Part shown: in pieces, positions 30,745 through 39,311 of the stretch | How positions within the stretch are numbered: position 1 is the stretch's first letter | How the letters are laid out: each line of letters starts with the position of its first letter | Translations under genes and position numbers: made by a program | Origin: Thalassobius sp002708925 | GTDB taxonomy: Bacteria > Pseudomonadota > Alphaproteobacteria > Rhodobacterales > Rhodobacteraceae | NCBI RefSeq assembly: GCF_049803795.1 | Contig: NZ_JBNAGJ010000004.1 | Location: 248,001-312,000, forward strand | Length of the DNA stretch: 64,000 nucleotides | Direction: 5' to 3' | Notes under the pieces: model-generated | The model's input: only the letters and a program-made list of their open reading frames with translations | Database searches by the model: none | Told to the model about the DNA's origin: nothing

Positions 30745-32462
30745 TGGCTCTCGCTGAGGGGATACATTTGCGGGATAGTGGCGCAAAGCGCGACGGCGAT
30801 GTTGTGCTGGGCGATGAATTTGTCGCCCCGGAAAGCACCGTTGAAAAGGAAATCCGCGCCCGGCGTGACCGGCGTGGTTTCCTCACGCTCAATCGTTCGC
30901 CGCTGACCCGAAAGATCATCACCTTTAACCTGATCGCGCTCAATGTTCTGGTGGCGGGTGTGCTGCTGTTGAATTCGTCTCGGGATTCTCTGGTTGTGGA
31001 CCGTGCGAATGCGTTGATCGCACAGGCCGAGCTGGTGTCCGACGTGGTTGAGGCACAACTGCCCAAAGGCGCGCCGGTCAGTTTGGCCTCGGGTGACGGA
31101 ATTGACGTGCCCGACACGCTGGAGGGCCTGGACCTGCGCAAAGGCGTTGAGGTCTATGTGTTCGACGGAACCGGGGCGCTGATTGCCTCGGATCAGGGGA
31201 AGGGTGTCGCGCGGGCGCAGGATTCCGGGGACGGGGGCTCGACCCTGATTTCGGACGCTTTGGCGCGGGTCTGGGACAAGTTCGACGCGTTGATCAACGG
31301 CCCGCGGGATCGTAGCGCGATGCCAACGATCGAGCAGCTGGTCACGGGAATGGTGGGCGCAACAGTGGATGGCGGCGCTCAGATCGAAACCGGCCTGCAA
31401 ACGGCCGAGGGCAGCTATTTCGCGGCCGCGACGCCGATTATACAGGCGGGGCAGATTGTCGGGGTGATTGCGCTGACCAGCGCCACTGGCGAGATTGATC
31501 AACTGGTCCGAGGGGAGCGCGAGCGCATTCTTCAGATGTTCCTGATTGCCACGCTGGTCTCTATTGGTCTGAGCATCGTTCTGGCCTCGACCATTGCCAA
31601 CCCGCTTGCCGATTTGGCCACTGCGGCAGAACTGGGCGGGGCCAAGGATCGCCGTAACAGCGCTGCGGGGCGCATTCGCATCCCCGACCTGTCTGCGCGC
31701 CCGGATGAGATCGGGCGGCTTTCTTCTGCGCTGCGTGGGATGGTTTCGGCCCTGTATGACCGCATCGACAGCAATGAACAGTTCGCGGCCGATGTCGCGC
31801 ATGAGATTAAGAATCCGCTGGCCAGTTTGCGCTCGGCCGTGGGGACCTTGCGGGTCGCGCAGCGCGACGATCAGCGCGAAAAACTGCTGGATGTGATTGA
31901 TCACGACGTACGGCGCCTGGACCGTCTTGTCAGTGATATATCGAACGCGTCGCGCCTGGATAGTGAGCTGGTCAAAGAAGAGCAGGAAAGCTTTAACCTG
32001 TTGAAAATGATCGGAAACCTTGGTGAATACCTGGGGCAGCAAGCTGAGGAAAAAGGGGTCGAGTTCATCATGGACATCCCCGAAGAGCCGATCCGTATTC
32101 ACGGGCTCGAAGCGCGGCTGGCGCAGGTGTTCGTCAATCTGATCACCAATGCGATCAGCTTCTGCGAAGACGGAGATGCGATCCGGGTATGGGCGCGCCA
32201 GCGTGACAATCGCGTGCTGGTCGTGGTCGAGGATACGGGGCCGGGCATTCCGGAGCAGGCGCTTACCAAAGTGTTCAAACGCTTCTATTCGGAGCGCCCT
32301 GAAAACCAGTTCGGGAATAATTCGGGGCTGGGTCTGGCGATTTCCAAACAGATCATCGAGGCGCATGGCGGTGTGATCTGGGCCGAGAATATTCGCCCAA
32401 CGGATGCCGATCCGACTTCCGAGCCGCTGGGGGCGCGTTTCGTTGTCGGCTTGCCGGTCTGA
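30744..32462 (+). CDS. chvG: Sensor histidine kinase ChvG
   Basis: 572 aa. A cytoplasmic N-terminal stretch, then membrane helix at about 55-75 (ITFNLIALNVLVAGVLLL), a roughly 190-residue periplasmic sensor domain, a second helix near 255-280 (MFLIATLVSIGLSIVLAST), HAMP, phospho-His in FAADVAHEIKNPLASL, and ATPase boxes FVNLITNAISF, VEDTGPGIPE and SGLGLAISKQII. TAATG overlap with chvI. In rhizobia the periplasmic inhibitor ExoR acts on the sensor domain; no exoR is in view. Confidence 0.94.
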   Translation: MALAEGIHLRDSGAKRDGDVVLGDEFVAPESTVEKEIRARRDRRGFLTLNRSPLTRKIITFNLIALNVLVAGVLLLNSSRDSLVVDRANALIAQAELVSDVVEAQLPKGAPVSLASGDGIDVPDTLEGLDLRKGVEVYVFDGTGALIASDQGKGVARAQDSGDGGSTLISDALARVWDKFDALINGPRDRSAMPTIEQLVTGMVGATVDGGAQIETGLQTAEGSYFAAATPIIQAGQIVGVIALTSATGEIDQLVRGERERILQMFLIATLVSIGLSIVLASTIANPLADLATAAELGGAKDRRNSAAGRIRIPDLSARPDEIGRLSSALRGMVSALYDRIDSNEQFAADVAHEIKNPLASLRSAVGTLRVAQRDDQREKLLDVIDHDVRRLDRLVSDISNASRLDSELVKEEQESFNLLKMIGNLGEYLGQQAEEKGVEFIMDIPEEPIRIHGLEARLAQVFVNLITNAISFCEDGDAIRVWARQRDNRVLVVVEDTGPGIPEQALTKVFKRFYSERPENQFGNNSGLGLAISKQIIEAHGGVIWAENIRPTDADPTSEPLGARFVVGLPV

Positions 32463-32463
32463 C

Positions 32464-32889
32464 GTGCCGGAAACGGGCCGTATTTTACATGCAAGCGCGG
32501 TGGCCTTCGATGGGGCCGCCGTTTGCATTTTGGGCAAAAGCGGCACGGGAAAATCCGGCCTGGCGCTGCAATTGATGGCTTATGGTGCAAGGTTGGTTGC
32601 CGATGACGGTTGCAGGGTTTGGCGTCAGGAGGCCTTGCTTTGGGTCGATGCGGTGGGCACGATCAGCGGCCTGATCGAAGCGCGGGGCGTCGGGCTCTTG
32701 AATGCAAAACCGGCCGGGGCTACGCGGCTGGCGTTATGGGTCGATCTGGATCAGCGTGAAACTCACAGATTGCCACCTCAGCGTGAAAAGGTTTGTCTGG
32801 GCGTTTCTTTGCCAATCGTTCACAATGCTGCACATCCGCATTTTGCTGCGGCGATTCTTCAGTATTTGAGGGCCGGACGGCAGGCGTGA
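32464..32889 (+). CDS. hprK: HPr kinase/phosphorylase, short alphaproteobacterial form
   Basis: Phosphorylates HPr on its regulatory serine. Only 141 aa, since alphaproteobacterial HprK lacks the N-terminal half found in Firmicutes. Seen: Walker A GKSGTGKSGLALQ near residue 26, LVADDGCRVWR and IEARGVGLL. The start is GTG 32464, directly after the chvG stop; a reading from inside chvG is not meaningful. The target serine is seen in the HPr gene two genes away. Confidence 0.9.
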   Translation: MPETGRILHASAVAFDGAAVCILGKSGTGKSGLALQLMAYGARLVADDGCRVWRQEALLWVDAVGTISGLIEARGVGLLNAKPAGATRLALWVDLDQRETHRLPPQREKVCLGVSLPIVHNAAHPHFAAAILQYLRAGRQA

Positions 32890-32899
32890 TTTCCAACCC

Positions 32900-33844
32900 A
32901 TGACCGAGCAGAGCAAAAATCAGACCCGCAAACGGATCGTTCTGATCACTGGGCCCTCTGGTGCGGGGCGGACGACGGCGATCCGGACGCTTGAGGATCT
33001 GGGGTTCGAAGCGATCGATAACTTGCCGTTAACGCTTCTGCCGCGTCTGCTGGAAGGGCCGCCGCTGGGCAGTGATGTTGCGCTGGGGCTGGACGTCCGG
33101 AACCGGGATTTCTCGGTGAATGCGCTGATCGAAACGATTGATCACCTGTCCGCTATTCCCAACATCCGACCCGAGGTGCTCTATCTGGATTGCCGGCAGG
33201 ATGTGTTGTTACGGCGGTTTTCCGAAACGCGCAGACGGCACCCTTTGGCCCCGGCCGAGAGCCCCGATCAGGGCATTCAGCGCGAATGCGATCTGCTGGT
33301 GCCGATCATGGCGCGCGCGGATATTCTGATCGACAGTTCTGAAATGACGCCACATGACCTGAAAGCCGAGGTCGAGCGCCTGTTCGCCGGGGCCAAAGGG
33401 CGCAGTCTGGCGGTGTCGGTGAATTCGTTTTCCTATAAACGCGGATTGCCACGCGGGATGGACATGGTCTTCGACTGCCGGTTCCTGCGCAACCCGTATT
33501 GGGATGCCGCGTTGCGGGGGCTTGACGGGCGGGCGCCGCCGGTGGCCGCCTATGTCGGTGCTGACAATCGTTTTGATGGGTTTTTCCAGCGAGTTCTTGA
33601 CCTTACGGAAATGTTGCTGCCCGCCTACCGGGATGAGGGTAAAGCGCATTTCGCGATTGGTTTTGGCTGTACCGGGGGGCAGCATCGCTCGGTGACAATG
33701 GCAGAAAAGCTGTCAAAGGCCCTTGCGGATCGGGGGTGGCAGGTGTCAACTAGGCATCGGGAAATCGAGCGGAAGGCAAACGCTATGCCGCCAGCACCCG
33801 GATCCGGAGTAATGAGCGCGAATATGAAGGAAGACAAAGCGTGA
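32900..33844 (+). CDS. rapZ: RNase adapter RapZ
   Basis: 314 aa. P-loop GPSGAGRTTAIRTLEDLG near residue 20, DNLPLTLLPRLLEG, YLDCRQDVLLRRFSETRRRHPL and the C-terminal GCTGGQHRSV phosphosugar-binding loop. In enterics RapZ senses glucosamine-6-phosphate and directs RNase E to a small RNA. In alphaproteobacteria its role is less clear, but the gene is constantly found between hprK and the PTS genes. It overlaps the EIIA start by four bases (GTGA). Confidence 0.94.
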   Translation: MTEQSKNQTRKRIVLITGPSGAGRTTAIRTLEDLGFEAIDNLPLTLLPRLLEGPPLGSDVALGLDVRNRDFSVNALIETIDHLSAIPNIRPEVLYLDCRQDVLLRRFSETRRRHPLAPAESPDQGIQRECDLLVPIMARADILIDSSEMTPHDLKAEVERLFAGAKGRSLAVSVNSFSYKRGLPRGMDMVFDCRFLRNPYWDAALRGLDGRAPPVAAYVGADNRFDGFFQRVLDLTEMLLPAYRDEGKAHFAIGFGCTGGQHRSVTMAEKLSKALADRGWQVSTRHREIERKANAMPPAPGSGVMSANMKEDKA

Positions 33845-34233
33845 TCGGCATCGTCATCGTCGCGCATGGGGGGCTGGCCAAGGAATACCTGGCCGCCGTG
33901 GAGCATGTCGTCGGAGCGCAGAGCGGGATTCAGGCGATCTCGATCGAGAATGAGCACGACCGCACCCAGAAACAGCGTGAAATCTGCGAGGCCGCAGATG
34001 CCGTGGATGGCGGCGAAGGCGTGGTTGTCGTGACCGATATGTTTGGTGGCTCGCCCTCGAACCTGTCTTTGATGGCGTGCCAGCCCCATGGGCGCCGGAT
34101 TCTGTATGGGGCAAATCTGCCGATGCTGATCAAGCTGGCCAAAAGCCGCCATATGGACGTCGCCACCGCCGTTCGTGCTGCAACCGAGGCCGGCCGTAAG
34201 TATATAGACAGTCAGAATATCTCTAAAGATTAG
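33841..34233 (+). CDS. PTS EIIA component, mannose family
   Basis: 130 aa. The phospho-accepting His9 is in GIVIVAHGG, and the dimer-type core TDMFGGSPSNLSL is present. No EIIB, EIIC or EIID genes are nearby, so it is a regulatory EIIA taking phosphate from HPr. GTG start overlapping rapZ. Confidence 0.92.
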   Translation: MIGIVIVAHGGLAKEYLAAVEHVVGAQSGIQAISIENEHDRTQKQREICEAADAVDGGEGVVVVTDMFGGSPSNLSLMACQPHGRRILYGANLPMLIKLAKSRHMDVATAVRAATEAGRKYIDSQNISKD

Positions 34234-34238
34234 TGAAC

Positions 34239-34517
34239 ATGACCGACAATAATTCGCGTACCCTGCAAATCATCAACGAAAAGGGGCTTCACGCCCGCGC
34301 ATCGGCCAAGCTGGTCGAGGTGGTCGAGGGGTTCGATGCCAATGCTGAAATCACTCGGGATGGGATGTCCGCCTCGGGGGACAGTATTATGGGGCTTTTG
34401 ATGTTGGCAGCCTCCAAGGGAACCTCTATTGAGGTGCGGACGTCGGGGCCAGATGCCGGCGCGCTTGCGCAGGCGCTGGAAACATTGGTGGCCGACCGTT
34501 TCGGAGAAGACATGTAA
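34239..34517 (+). CDS. ptsH: HPr phosphocarrier protein
   Basis: 92 aa. The catalytic His18 lies in GLHARASAKLVEV and the HprK target Ser49 in GDSIMGLLML. Both regulatory sites of the family are intact. The ATG at 34239 is five bases after the EIIA stop; a GTG overlapping the stop could add two residues. Enzyme I is not in the window. Confidence 0.94.
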   Translation: MTDNNSRTLQIINEKGLHARASAKLVEVVEGFDANAEITRDGMSASGDSIMGLLMLAASKGTSIEVRTSGPDAGALAQALETLVADRFGEDM

Positions 34518-34547
34518 GCGCCCACGCGGCGCAGCGGGAACAGTGCG

Positions 34548-35426
34548 GTGAACGTGGAAAACACTTCGGCCAAGATTCAGGACAGCCCTCAGGTCGTGCA
34601 TAACACGTATGACCGCCGGAGCCTGACCTATGCCAGCACGTTTGACAGCTCTTTGACCGCGACCATCATCAAAACGATCGAGTGGCTGACCGGCAAGCTG
34701 ACGATCCTGCGGATGATCCGGAAATTCGAAAAACAGGGCGCGCCGCAGGGGCAACCGTTCTGGCGGGCAGCGCTGGATGTGATGGGTATTTCGCTGCAAA
34801 CGCCGCAGACGCAGATTGATCGCATCCCCGCCGAAGGCCCCGTTGTGGTTGTGGCCAATCACCCGCATGGCATGGTGGACGGGATGATTCTGGCGGATCT
34901 GATCGGACGCCGCCGGAAGGATTATAAGATTCTGACCCGTGCGCTGCTGACGGGCATCGACGCAGAGGCCTCGTCCTTTCTGATCCCGGTGCCCTTCCCA
35001 CATGAGGACGATGCGCAGCGCAAATTTGTTGAAATGCGGGCCCAGGCCATGGCCAACCTGAAACAGGGCGGTGTTATTTCGGTGTTTCCCTCTGGCGTCG
35101 TCAGCGCGTCCAAGACCTGGTTCGGCCCGGCAATCGAGGCCGAGTGGAACGTGTTCACCGCGCAGATGATCCGCCGCTCGGGTGCGCGGGTGGTGCCGAT
35201 CTTTTTCCCCGGATCGAATTCGCGCTGGTATCAGATCGCGAACAGGATTTCTCCGGTTTTGCGCCAGAGCCTGCTGCTGCACGAAATCGTTCACAGTTGT
35301 AATAAGCCGCAAAAACCGATTGTTGGCGCGCCGCTGACGGATGATCAGATGGCGCTGCTTAGCACGGATCCACGCGGGTTCATGGCCTGGCTGCGCGAGC
35401 ATACCCTGTCTTTGACGGATGACTAA
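34548..35426 (+). CDS. PlsC-like lysophospholipid acyltransferase family protein
   Basis: 292 aa with the acyltransferase HX4D motif as NHPHGMVDG near residue 105, then a substrate-site block GGVISVFPSGVVSAS and GARVVPIFFPG. The N-terminal 70 residues are hydrophilic, so attachment to the membrane would be peripheral. GTG start with GGGAA upstream. It follows HPr by 30 bases, so it may be read with the PTS genes. It could acylate ornithine lipid or lysophosphatidate; the sequence does not decide. Confidence 0.84.
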   Translation: MNVENTSAKIQDSPQVVHNTYDRRSLTYASTFDSSLTATIIKTIEWLTGKLTILRMIRKFEKQGAPQGQPFWRAALDVMGISLQTPQTQIDRIPAEGPVVVVANHPHGMVDGMILADLIGRRRKDYKILTRALLTGIDAEASSFLIPVPFPHEDDAQRKFVEMRAQAMANLKQGGVISVFPSGVVSASKTWFGPAIEAEWNVFTAQMIRRSGARVVPIFFPGSNSRWYQIANRISPVLRQSLLLHEIVHSCNKPQKPIVGAPLTDDQMALLSTDPRGFMAWLREHTLSLTDD

Positions 35427-35456
35427 GCGCCCGACGGGGCCGAGCGCCTTGATTGT

Positions 35457-36332
35457 TTAACGCGTGGGAACGGGCGTTTCTCCGGTGTAGTCATAGAACC
35501 CGCGTTTGGTTTTGCGGCCCAGCCATCCGGCCTCGACGTATTTCACCAGCAGGGGGCAGGGGCGGTATTTGGTATCCGCCAGCCCATCATACAGCACCTG
35601 CATGATCGACAGACAGGTGTCCAGACCGATGAAATCCGCCAGTTCCAGAGGGCCCATCGGGTGGTTCGCCCCCAGTTTCATCGCGCTGTCGATCGAGGCC
35701 ACGTCGCCCACGCCCTCGTACAGGGTATAGCAGGCCTCGTTGATCATCGGCACCAGGATGCGGTTCACGATGAAGGCGGGAAAATCCTCGGCTGAGGCGG
35801 CGGTTTTGTTCAGCCTGGACACGATTTCCAGACAGGTTTGATAGGTGTCATCGTCGGTGGCGATTCCGCGGATCAGCTCGACCAGTTTCATCACCGGAAC
35901 CGGATTCATGAAGTGCAGCCCCATGAATTTTTCGGGCCGGTCTGTGCGGCTGGCCAGACGCGTGATCGAGATCGACGAGGTGTTCGACGTCAGGATCGTG
36001 TGCGGCTCCAGATGAGGGATCAGCTGTTCGAAAATCGCGCTTTTGACCGCTTCTTTTTCGGTGGCCGATTCGATGACCAGATCGGTTTTGCCAAGATCGG
36101 ACAGCGTTGCCGTGGCCGAAATGCGTGCCAGGGCGCCCTCTTTGGCTGCGGCGGTGATCTGGTCTTTGCTGACCTGGCGGTCCATGTTTTTTTCGATGGT
36201 TTTCAGGGCCTTATCCAACGAATCCTGGCTGATGTCATTCAGCAGAACGTCGTAGCCCGCCATTGCCATCACATGTGCAATTCCGTTGCCCATCTGGCCT
36301 GCGCCAATCACGCCGACAGTCTTGATTTCCAT
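35457..36332 (-). CDS. hbd: 3-hydroxybutyryl-CoA dehydrogenase
   Basis: 291 aa. NAD-binding Rossmann motif GVIGAGQMGNGIAHV at the N-terminus, catalytic region TSNTSSISITRLA with FMGLHFMNPVPVMKLVE, and the C-terminal helical domain VNRILVPMINEACYTLYEGVG. It interconverts acetoacetyl-CoA and 3-hydroxybutyryl-CoA in butyrate / PHB / ethylmalonyl-CoA metabolism. GAGGAAGGAA precedes the ATG. It stands alone, convergent with the acyltransferase gene. Confidence 0.94.
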   Translation of the reverse strand: MEIKTVGVIGAGQMGNGIAHVMAMAGYDVLLNDISQDSLDKALKTIEKNMDRQVSKDQITAAAKEGALARISATATLSDLGKTDLVIESATEKEAVKSAIFEQLIPHLEPHTILTSNTSSISITRLASRTDRPEKFMGLHFMNPVPVMKLVELIRGIATDDDTYQTCLEIVSRLNKTAASAEDFPAFIVNRILVPMINEACYTLYEGVGDVASIDSAMKLGANHPMGPLELADFIGLDTCLSIMQVLYDGLADTKYRPCPLLVKYVEAGWLGRKTKRGFYDYTGETPVPTR

Positions 36333-36485
36333 AAGAGTTCCTTCCTCGGTTCGGGCGTCATGTTCACGCCCAACACTACGCTGCATACGCAGCATATGTG
36401 CGAAATGTTACTCAAATTCGCCCATTAGCGAATTGTCAAGTTCTGTGCGCGACTCTCTGACTTGGGTGAAAATATGGTGGGTGAG

Positions 36486-37295
36486 ATGACCTATGAACAT
36501 ACCGGGGCGGGGGCCCTGGATTATCTGACATGTGGCTACGGCCAGGACCGGCTTCATTTTCGGGGGCCAGAACGATCACTGGATGCGCCATACGGCGTTT
36601 TCATCGGCGGAACAGAGACTTACGGGAAATTCATTGCGCGGCCCTATCCGTCTTTGGTGGAGGATTGGACCGGCCTGACCAGCGTGAATCTGGGGGTAGT
36701 CAATGCCGGGATCGAGACGTTTCGCACGGATCCGACGGTGCTGAATATCGCTCGGGGGGCTGAGTTTGCGGTTTTGCAGGTGATGGGGCCACAATATGTA
36801 ACGAATAATTTTTACGCAGTTCATCCGCGCAGAAATGACAGGTTCATCAAAGTGCGCCCTGCGTTGACGACGATGTACCCGCAACTGGACTTTACCGAGT
36901 TTCACTTTGTCGGTCACTTGTTGCGGAAATTGCGGCGCACGTCTCCGCGGGCGTTTGAGAAGATCGTACGGGATTGCCGCAAGATCTGGCTGACCTCGTT
37001 GATTGGAATGGTACGGCGGATCGACCGGCCAACATTCGTGGTGTGGATGCAAAAACCGAAGGAAGAACAAAGGCTTGATCCGTTTTTGGATGAACGCCTG
37101 CTTGAGCCGGTGCGGAAAAGATGCGCCGATGTGATTGCCATTACACCGGACGATGAGGCACAGGAAGCGGGCACAAAAGGCATGGTTTTCGGACAGATGG
37201 AGGCATTTGCCGCTGCGGATTTGCCAAACCCCAAGCTGCACAATCAGGCCGCTTTGAAAATCCGCAATAGTCTCAAGTCTCACGGGTTGGTTTAG
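36486..37295 (+). CDS. DUF6473-like protein of Rhodobacterales
   Basis: 269 aa. The start (MTYEHTGAGALDY) and the segments FRGPERSLDAPYGVFIGGTETYGKFI and WTGLTSVNLGVVNAGIETF are what I know from DUF6473 proteins, a roseobacter-rich family of unknown function with an SGNH-like feel (the early GGTETYG and NLGVVNAG turns). No signal peptide. An in-frame ATG four codons earlier (36474) is an alternative start. Base composition in the middle is poorer in GC than the neighbours. It is divergent from hbd. Confidence 0.75.
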   Translation: MTYEHTGAGALDYLTCGYGQDRLHFRGPERSLDAPYGVFIGGTETYGKFIARPYPSLVEDWTGLTSVNLGVVNAGIETFRTDPTVLNIARGAEFAVLQVMGPQYVTNNFYAVHPRRNDRFIKVRPALTTMYPQLDFTEFHFVGHLLRKLRRTSPRAFEKIVRDCRKIWLTSLIGMVRRIDRPTFVVWMQKPKEEQRLDPFLDERLLEPVRKRCADVIAITPDDEAQEAGTKGMVFGQMEAFAAADLPNPKLHNQAALKIRNSLKSHGLV

Positions 37296-37440
37296 CACGG
37301 CTGTGATTGACGTGAATTTCGTTACGTTAATATTCTCGTAAAAAGTGTGGAAAACTTGATGGCGAGCCTTGCCATCGGCGGCTGGCACGATACTCTATAG
37401 AACGGTTGCTCTAGTAGCTTGTTTTGGAAGAGTTTTTCGA

Positions 37441-37920
37441 ATGATCCGGGCCCTGTTGCCGTCAGATTATTTCCAGGTGGCGGCCTTGATGGGCCGCTCC
37501 TACAAACGCAGCTACGAGGCCTGGCTGGTGCAAGCCCTGCGAGAAGCGGGCGATATCGCTGCGGAGCTGGTCTGGGAGGACGGGGGCAAAGTGCACGGCC
37601 ATGTCAGCCTGACGCGCCACCGTCATCCGCCAGCCTGGTTCATTCTGTCCTCGATTGCGGTGTCCCCCGAGCGGCGCGGGCAGGGGATTGGCAGCGATCT
37701 GGTCCGGGCGATTCTGGACGAAGCGCGCAAGGTGGACGCCGGCGCGGTGACGGTGCTGGGCAACGCCCGGTATTATCAGCGCTTCGGCTTTACCCGCAGC
37801 AGTGCCGAGGCGCTGGAGACTCCTTTTTCGCGGGAAAACACGTTGCTCTATCCGATCCGGTCTGAAAACGCCGGCATCATGGCGGAACTGGTCTATCCCG
37901 CAGCCTATTCGCGATTGTGA
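37441..37920 (+). CDS. GNAT N-acetyltransferase
   Basis: 159 aa. Seen: the acetyl-CoA pyrophosphate loop RRGQGIGSDLVRAIL near residue 80, SSIAVSPE before it, and TVLGNARYYQRFGFTRSS, as in YhbS-type acetyltransferases. The start at 37441 follows GAAGAG loosely. An upstream in-frame ATG has no site. Directly after its stop begins the remnant of an unrelated hydrolase. Confidence 0.87.
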   Translation: MIRALLPSDYFQVAALMGRSYKRSYEAWLVQALREAGDIAAELVWEDGGKVHGHVSLTRHRHPPAWFILSSIAVSPERRGQGIGSDLVRAILDEARKVDAGAVTVLGNARYYQRFGFTRSSAEALETPFSRENTLLYPIRSENAGIMAELVYPAAYSRL

Positions 37921-37921
37921 C

Positions 37922-38195
37922 GTGATGTTGTCGCCTCTGAATGCCGGGGCCGAGCTGGTGGACATTGGGCCAGTTGGAGCCGTTTGACTGGATCAACGGC
38001 CCGGCCGATGGGAAGGTTTCAGCCGGCTGGACCCGCGTTGCCGGAATGGCGGATCATATCGTGTTGCCCGTCATCCATACTTTCATCATGAACAATCCTC
38101 TGATGATTGCGCAGGTTCCGGAATTCATCGAGAAAGGGGCATTCGATCCCGATATGACATGGGGGTGGGCGTTTCTGACGCTGCCTGAGAAATAG
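37922..38195 (+). pseudogene. Remnant of an alpha/beta-hydrolase (esterase/lipase type)
   Basis: Two short pieces in different frames resemble the C-terminal third of a lipase-like hydrolase. From 37922, VMLSPLNAGAELVD recalls the VMLxPPNxGSEVVD block. After a one-base shift near 37964 the other frame reads LGQLEPFDWINGPADGKVS and then MADHIVLPVIHTFIMNNP, which carries the catalytic-His block to the stop at 38195. The roughly thirty residues normally between NGPA and DGKVS are missing, as is all of the N-terminal domain with the nucleophile. So the gene has lost its 5' part, a middle piece and its frame. A separate 84-codon frame starting 37941 is open but begins with unrelated residues. Confidence 0.62.
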
Positions 38196-39308
38196 ATGAG
38201 CCTTTCTCTGACCTTTGAAAATGCGCAGGTTTTGCGCCCTGGCGGTGTGGATTACGCGCCGCTGTCGATTGCGGGCGGGGTGATTGCGCAGGCGCCCGTG
38301 GGGCGGCGCATTGATCTGTCCGGATTTCGCATCCTGCCGGGGATTATTGACGCGCATGGGGACGGGTTCGAACGCCATCTGGCACCGCGCCGTGGGGCGA
38401 TGACGGATCTGGCGGTGGGTCTGGCCTCGGCCGAGGCCGATCTGGCGGCGAACGGGATCACCACCGCCATGCTGGCGCAATTCTGGAGCTGGGAAGGCGG
38501 AATGCGCGGCCCTGATTTCGCCCGCCGTATGATCGAAGCCCTGGCGCGCTATCGGACATTAGGCACGGATATGCGCGTGCAATTGCGGTTTGAAACCCAT
38601 CTTCTGGATGATTACGACGCGATTGCCGATCTGGTGCAGCGTCACGGTATTGGCTTTGTGGTGTTCAATGATCACCTGCCGCATGACGCCCTGGCCAAGG
38701 GCAAGCGGCCTCCGCGTTTGACGGGGCAGGCGCTGAAAAGCGGGCGCTCGCCCGAGGCGCATCATGCGCTGCTGAAGCGGCTGCATGAGGCCGGTCCTCA
38801 GGTGCCGGCAGCGATGGCCGGGCTGGCTGCGCGACTGGGGGAAATGGGGGTGATCATGGGCAGCCACGATGACTGCACGGCGCAGGGCCGGGCGACGGCC
38901 CGCAGGCTGGGGCTGCGCGTTGCTGAATTCCCCGAAACCCAAGAGGCGGCCGAGGCTGCGGCGGCTGCCGGTGATCCTGTCATTCTGGGGGCACCGAATG
39001 TGGTGCGCGGGGGCTCGCATTCTGGAAATGTCAGCGCGGCCCAGTTGATTGGCGACGGGATCGGGAATGCGCTGGCCTCGGATTATCACTATCCTGCGCC
39101 GTTGCAGGCGGCGCTGATGCTGGGGGATTGGGGGCTGGTCTCCAGCGGTCCGGCGCGGCTGTTGGGGCTGTCGGATCGCGGTAGCCTAGAGCCAGGAAAA
39201 CGCGCCGATCTGGTGGTTTTGGATCAGCATGGCCGCGTTGGCGCAACGATTGCAGGCGGGCGGGTGACACATCTGGCCGGAGAGGCCGCCACCCGTTTTA
39301 TCGCCTGA
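38196..39308 (+). CDS. phnM: PhnM-like alpha-D-ribose 1-methylphosphonate 5-triphosphate diphosphatase, unlinked to other phn genes
   Basis: 370 aa amidohydrolase-fold protein. Seen: LPGIIDAHGDGFERHLAPR metal motif near residue 50, the segment ANGITTAMLAQFWSWEGG, MGSHDDCTAQGRATA, GAPNVVRGGSHSGNVSA and SDYHYPAPLQAAL, all PhnM hallmarks. In the C-P lyase pathway it removes pyrophosphate before C-P bond cleavage. No phnGHIJKL is within 25 kb on either side, so it may serve a distant phn operon or another phosphonucleotide or N-glycoside reaction. The ATG directly follows the stop of the hydrolase remnant. Confidence 0.88.
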   Translation: MSLSLTFENAQVLRPGGVDYAPLSIAGGVIAQAPVGRRIDLSGFRILPGIIDAHGDGFERHLAPRRGAMTDLAVGLASAEADLAANGITTAMLAQFWSWEGGMRGPDFARRMIEALARYRTLGTDMRVQLRFETHLLDDYDAIADLVQRHGIGFVVFNDHLPHDALAKGKRPPRLTGQALKSGRSPEAHHALLKRLHEAGPQVPAAMAGLAARLGEMGVIMGSHDDCTAQGRATARRLGLRVAEFPETQEAAEAAAAAGDPVILGAPNVVRGGSHSGNVSAAQLIGDGIGNALASDYHYPAPLQAALMLGDWGLVSSGPARLLGLSDRGSLEPGKRADLVVLDQHGRVGATIAGGRVTHLAGEAATRFIA

Positions 39309-39311
39309 AAA

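Noticed and set aside
36381..36400. CTGC-N4-GCAG dyad upstream of hbd as a regulator site.
   Set aside because: Arms of only four bases and no regulator gene nearby; too weak to call.
37941..38195. The 84-codon frame after the GNAT gene as an intact small protein.
   Set aside because: Its first residues match nothing and have no ribosome site, while the rest matches only the tail of larger hydrolases. A pseudogene explains it better.
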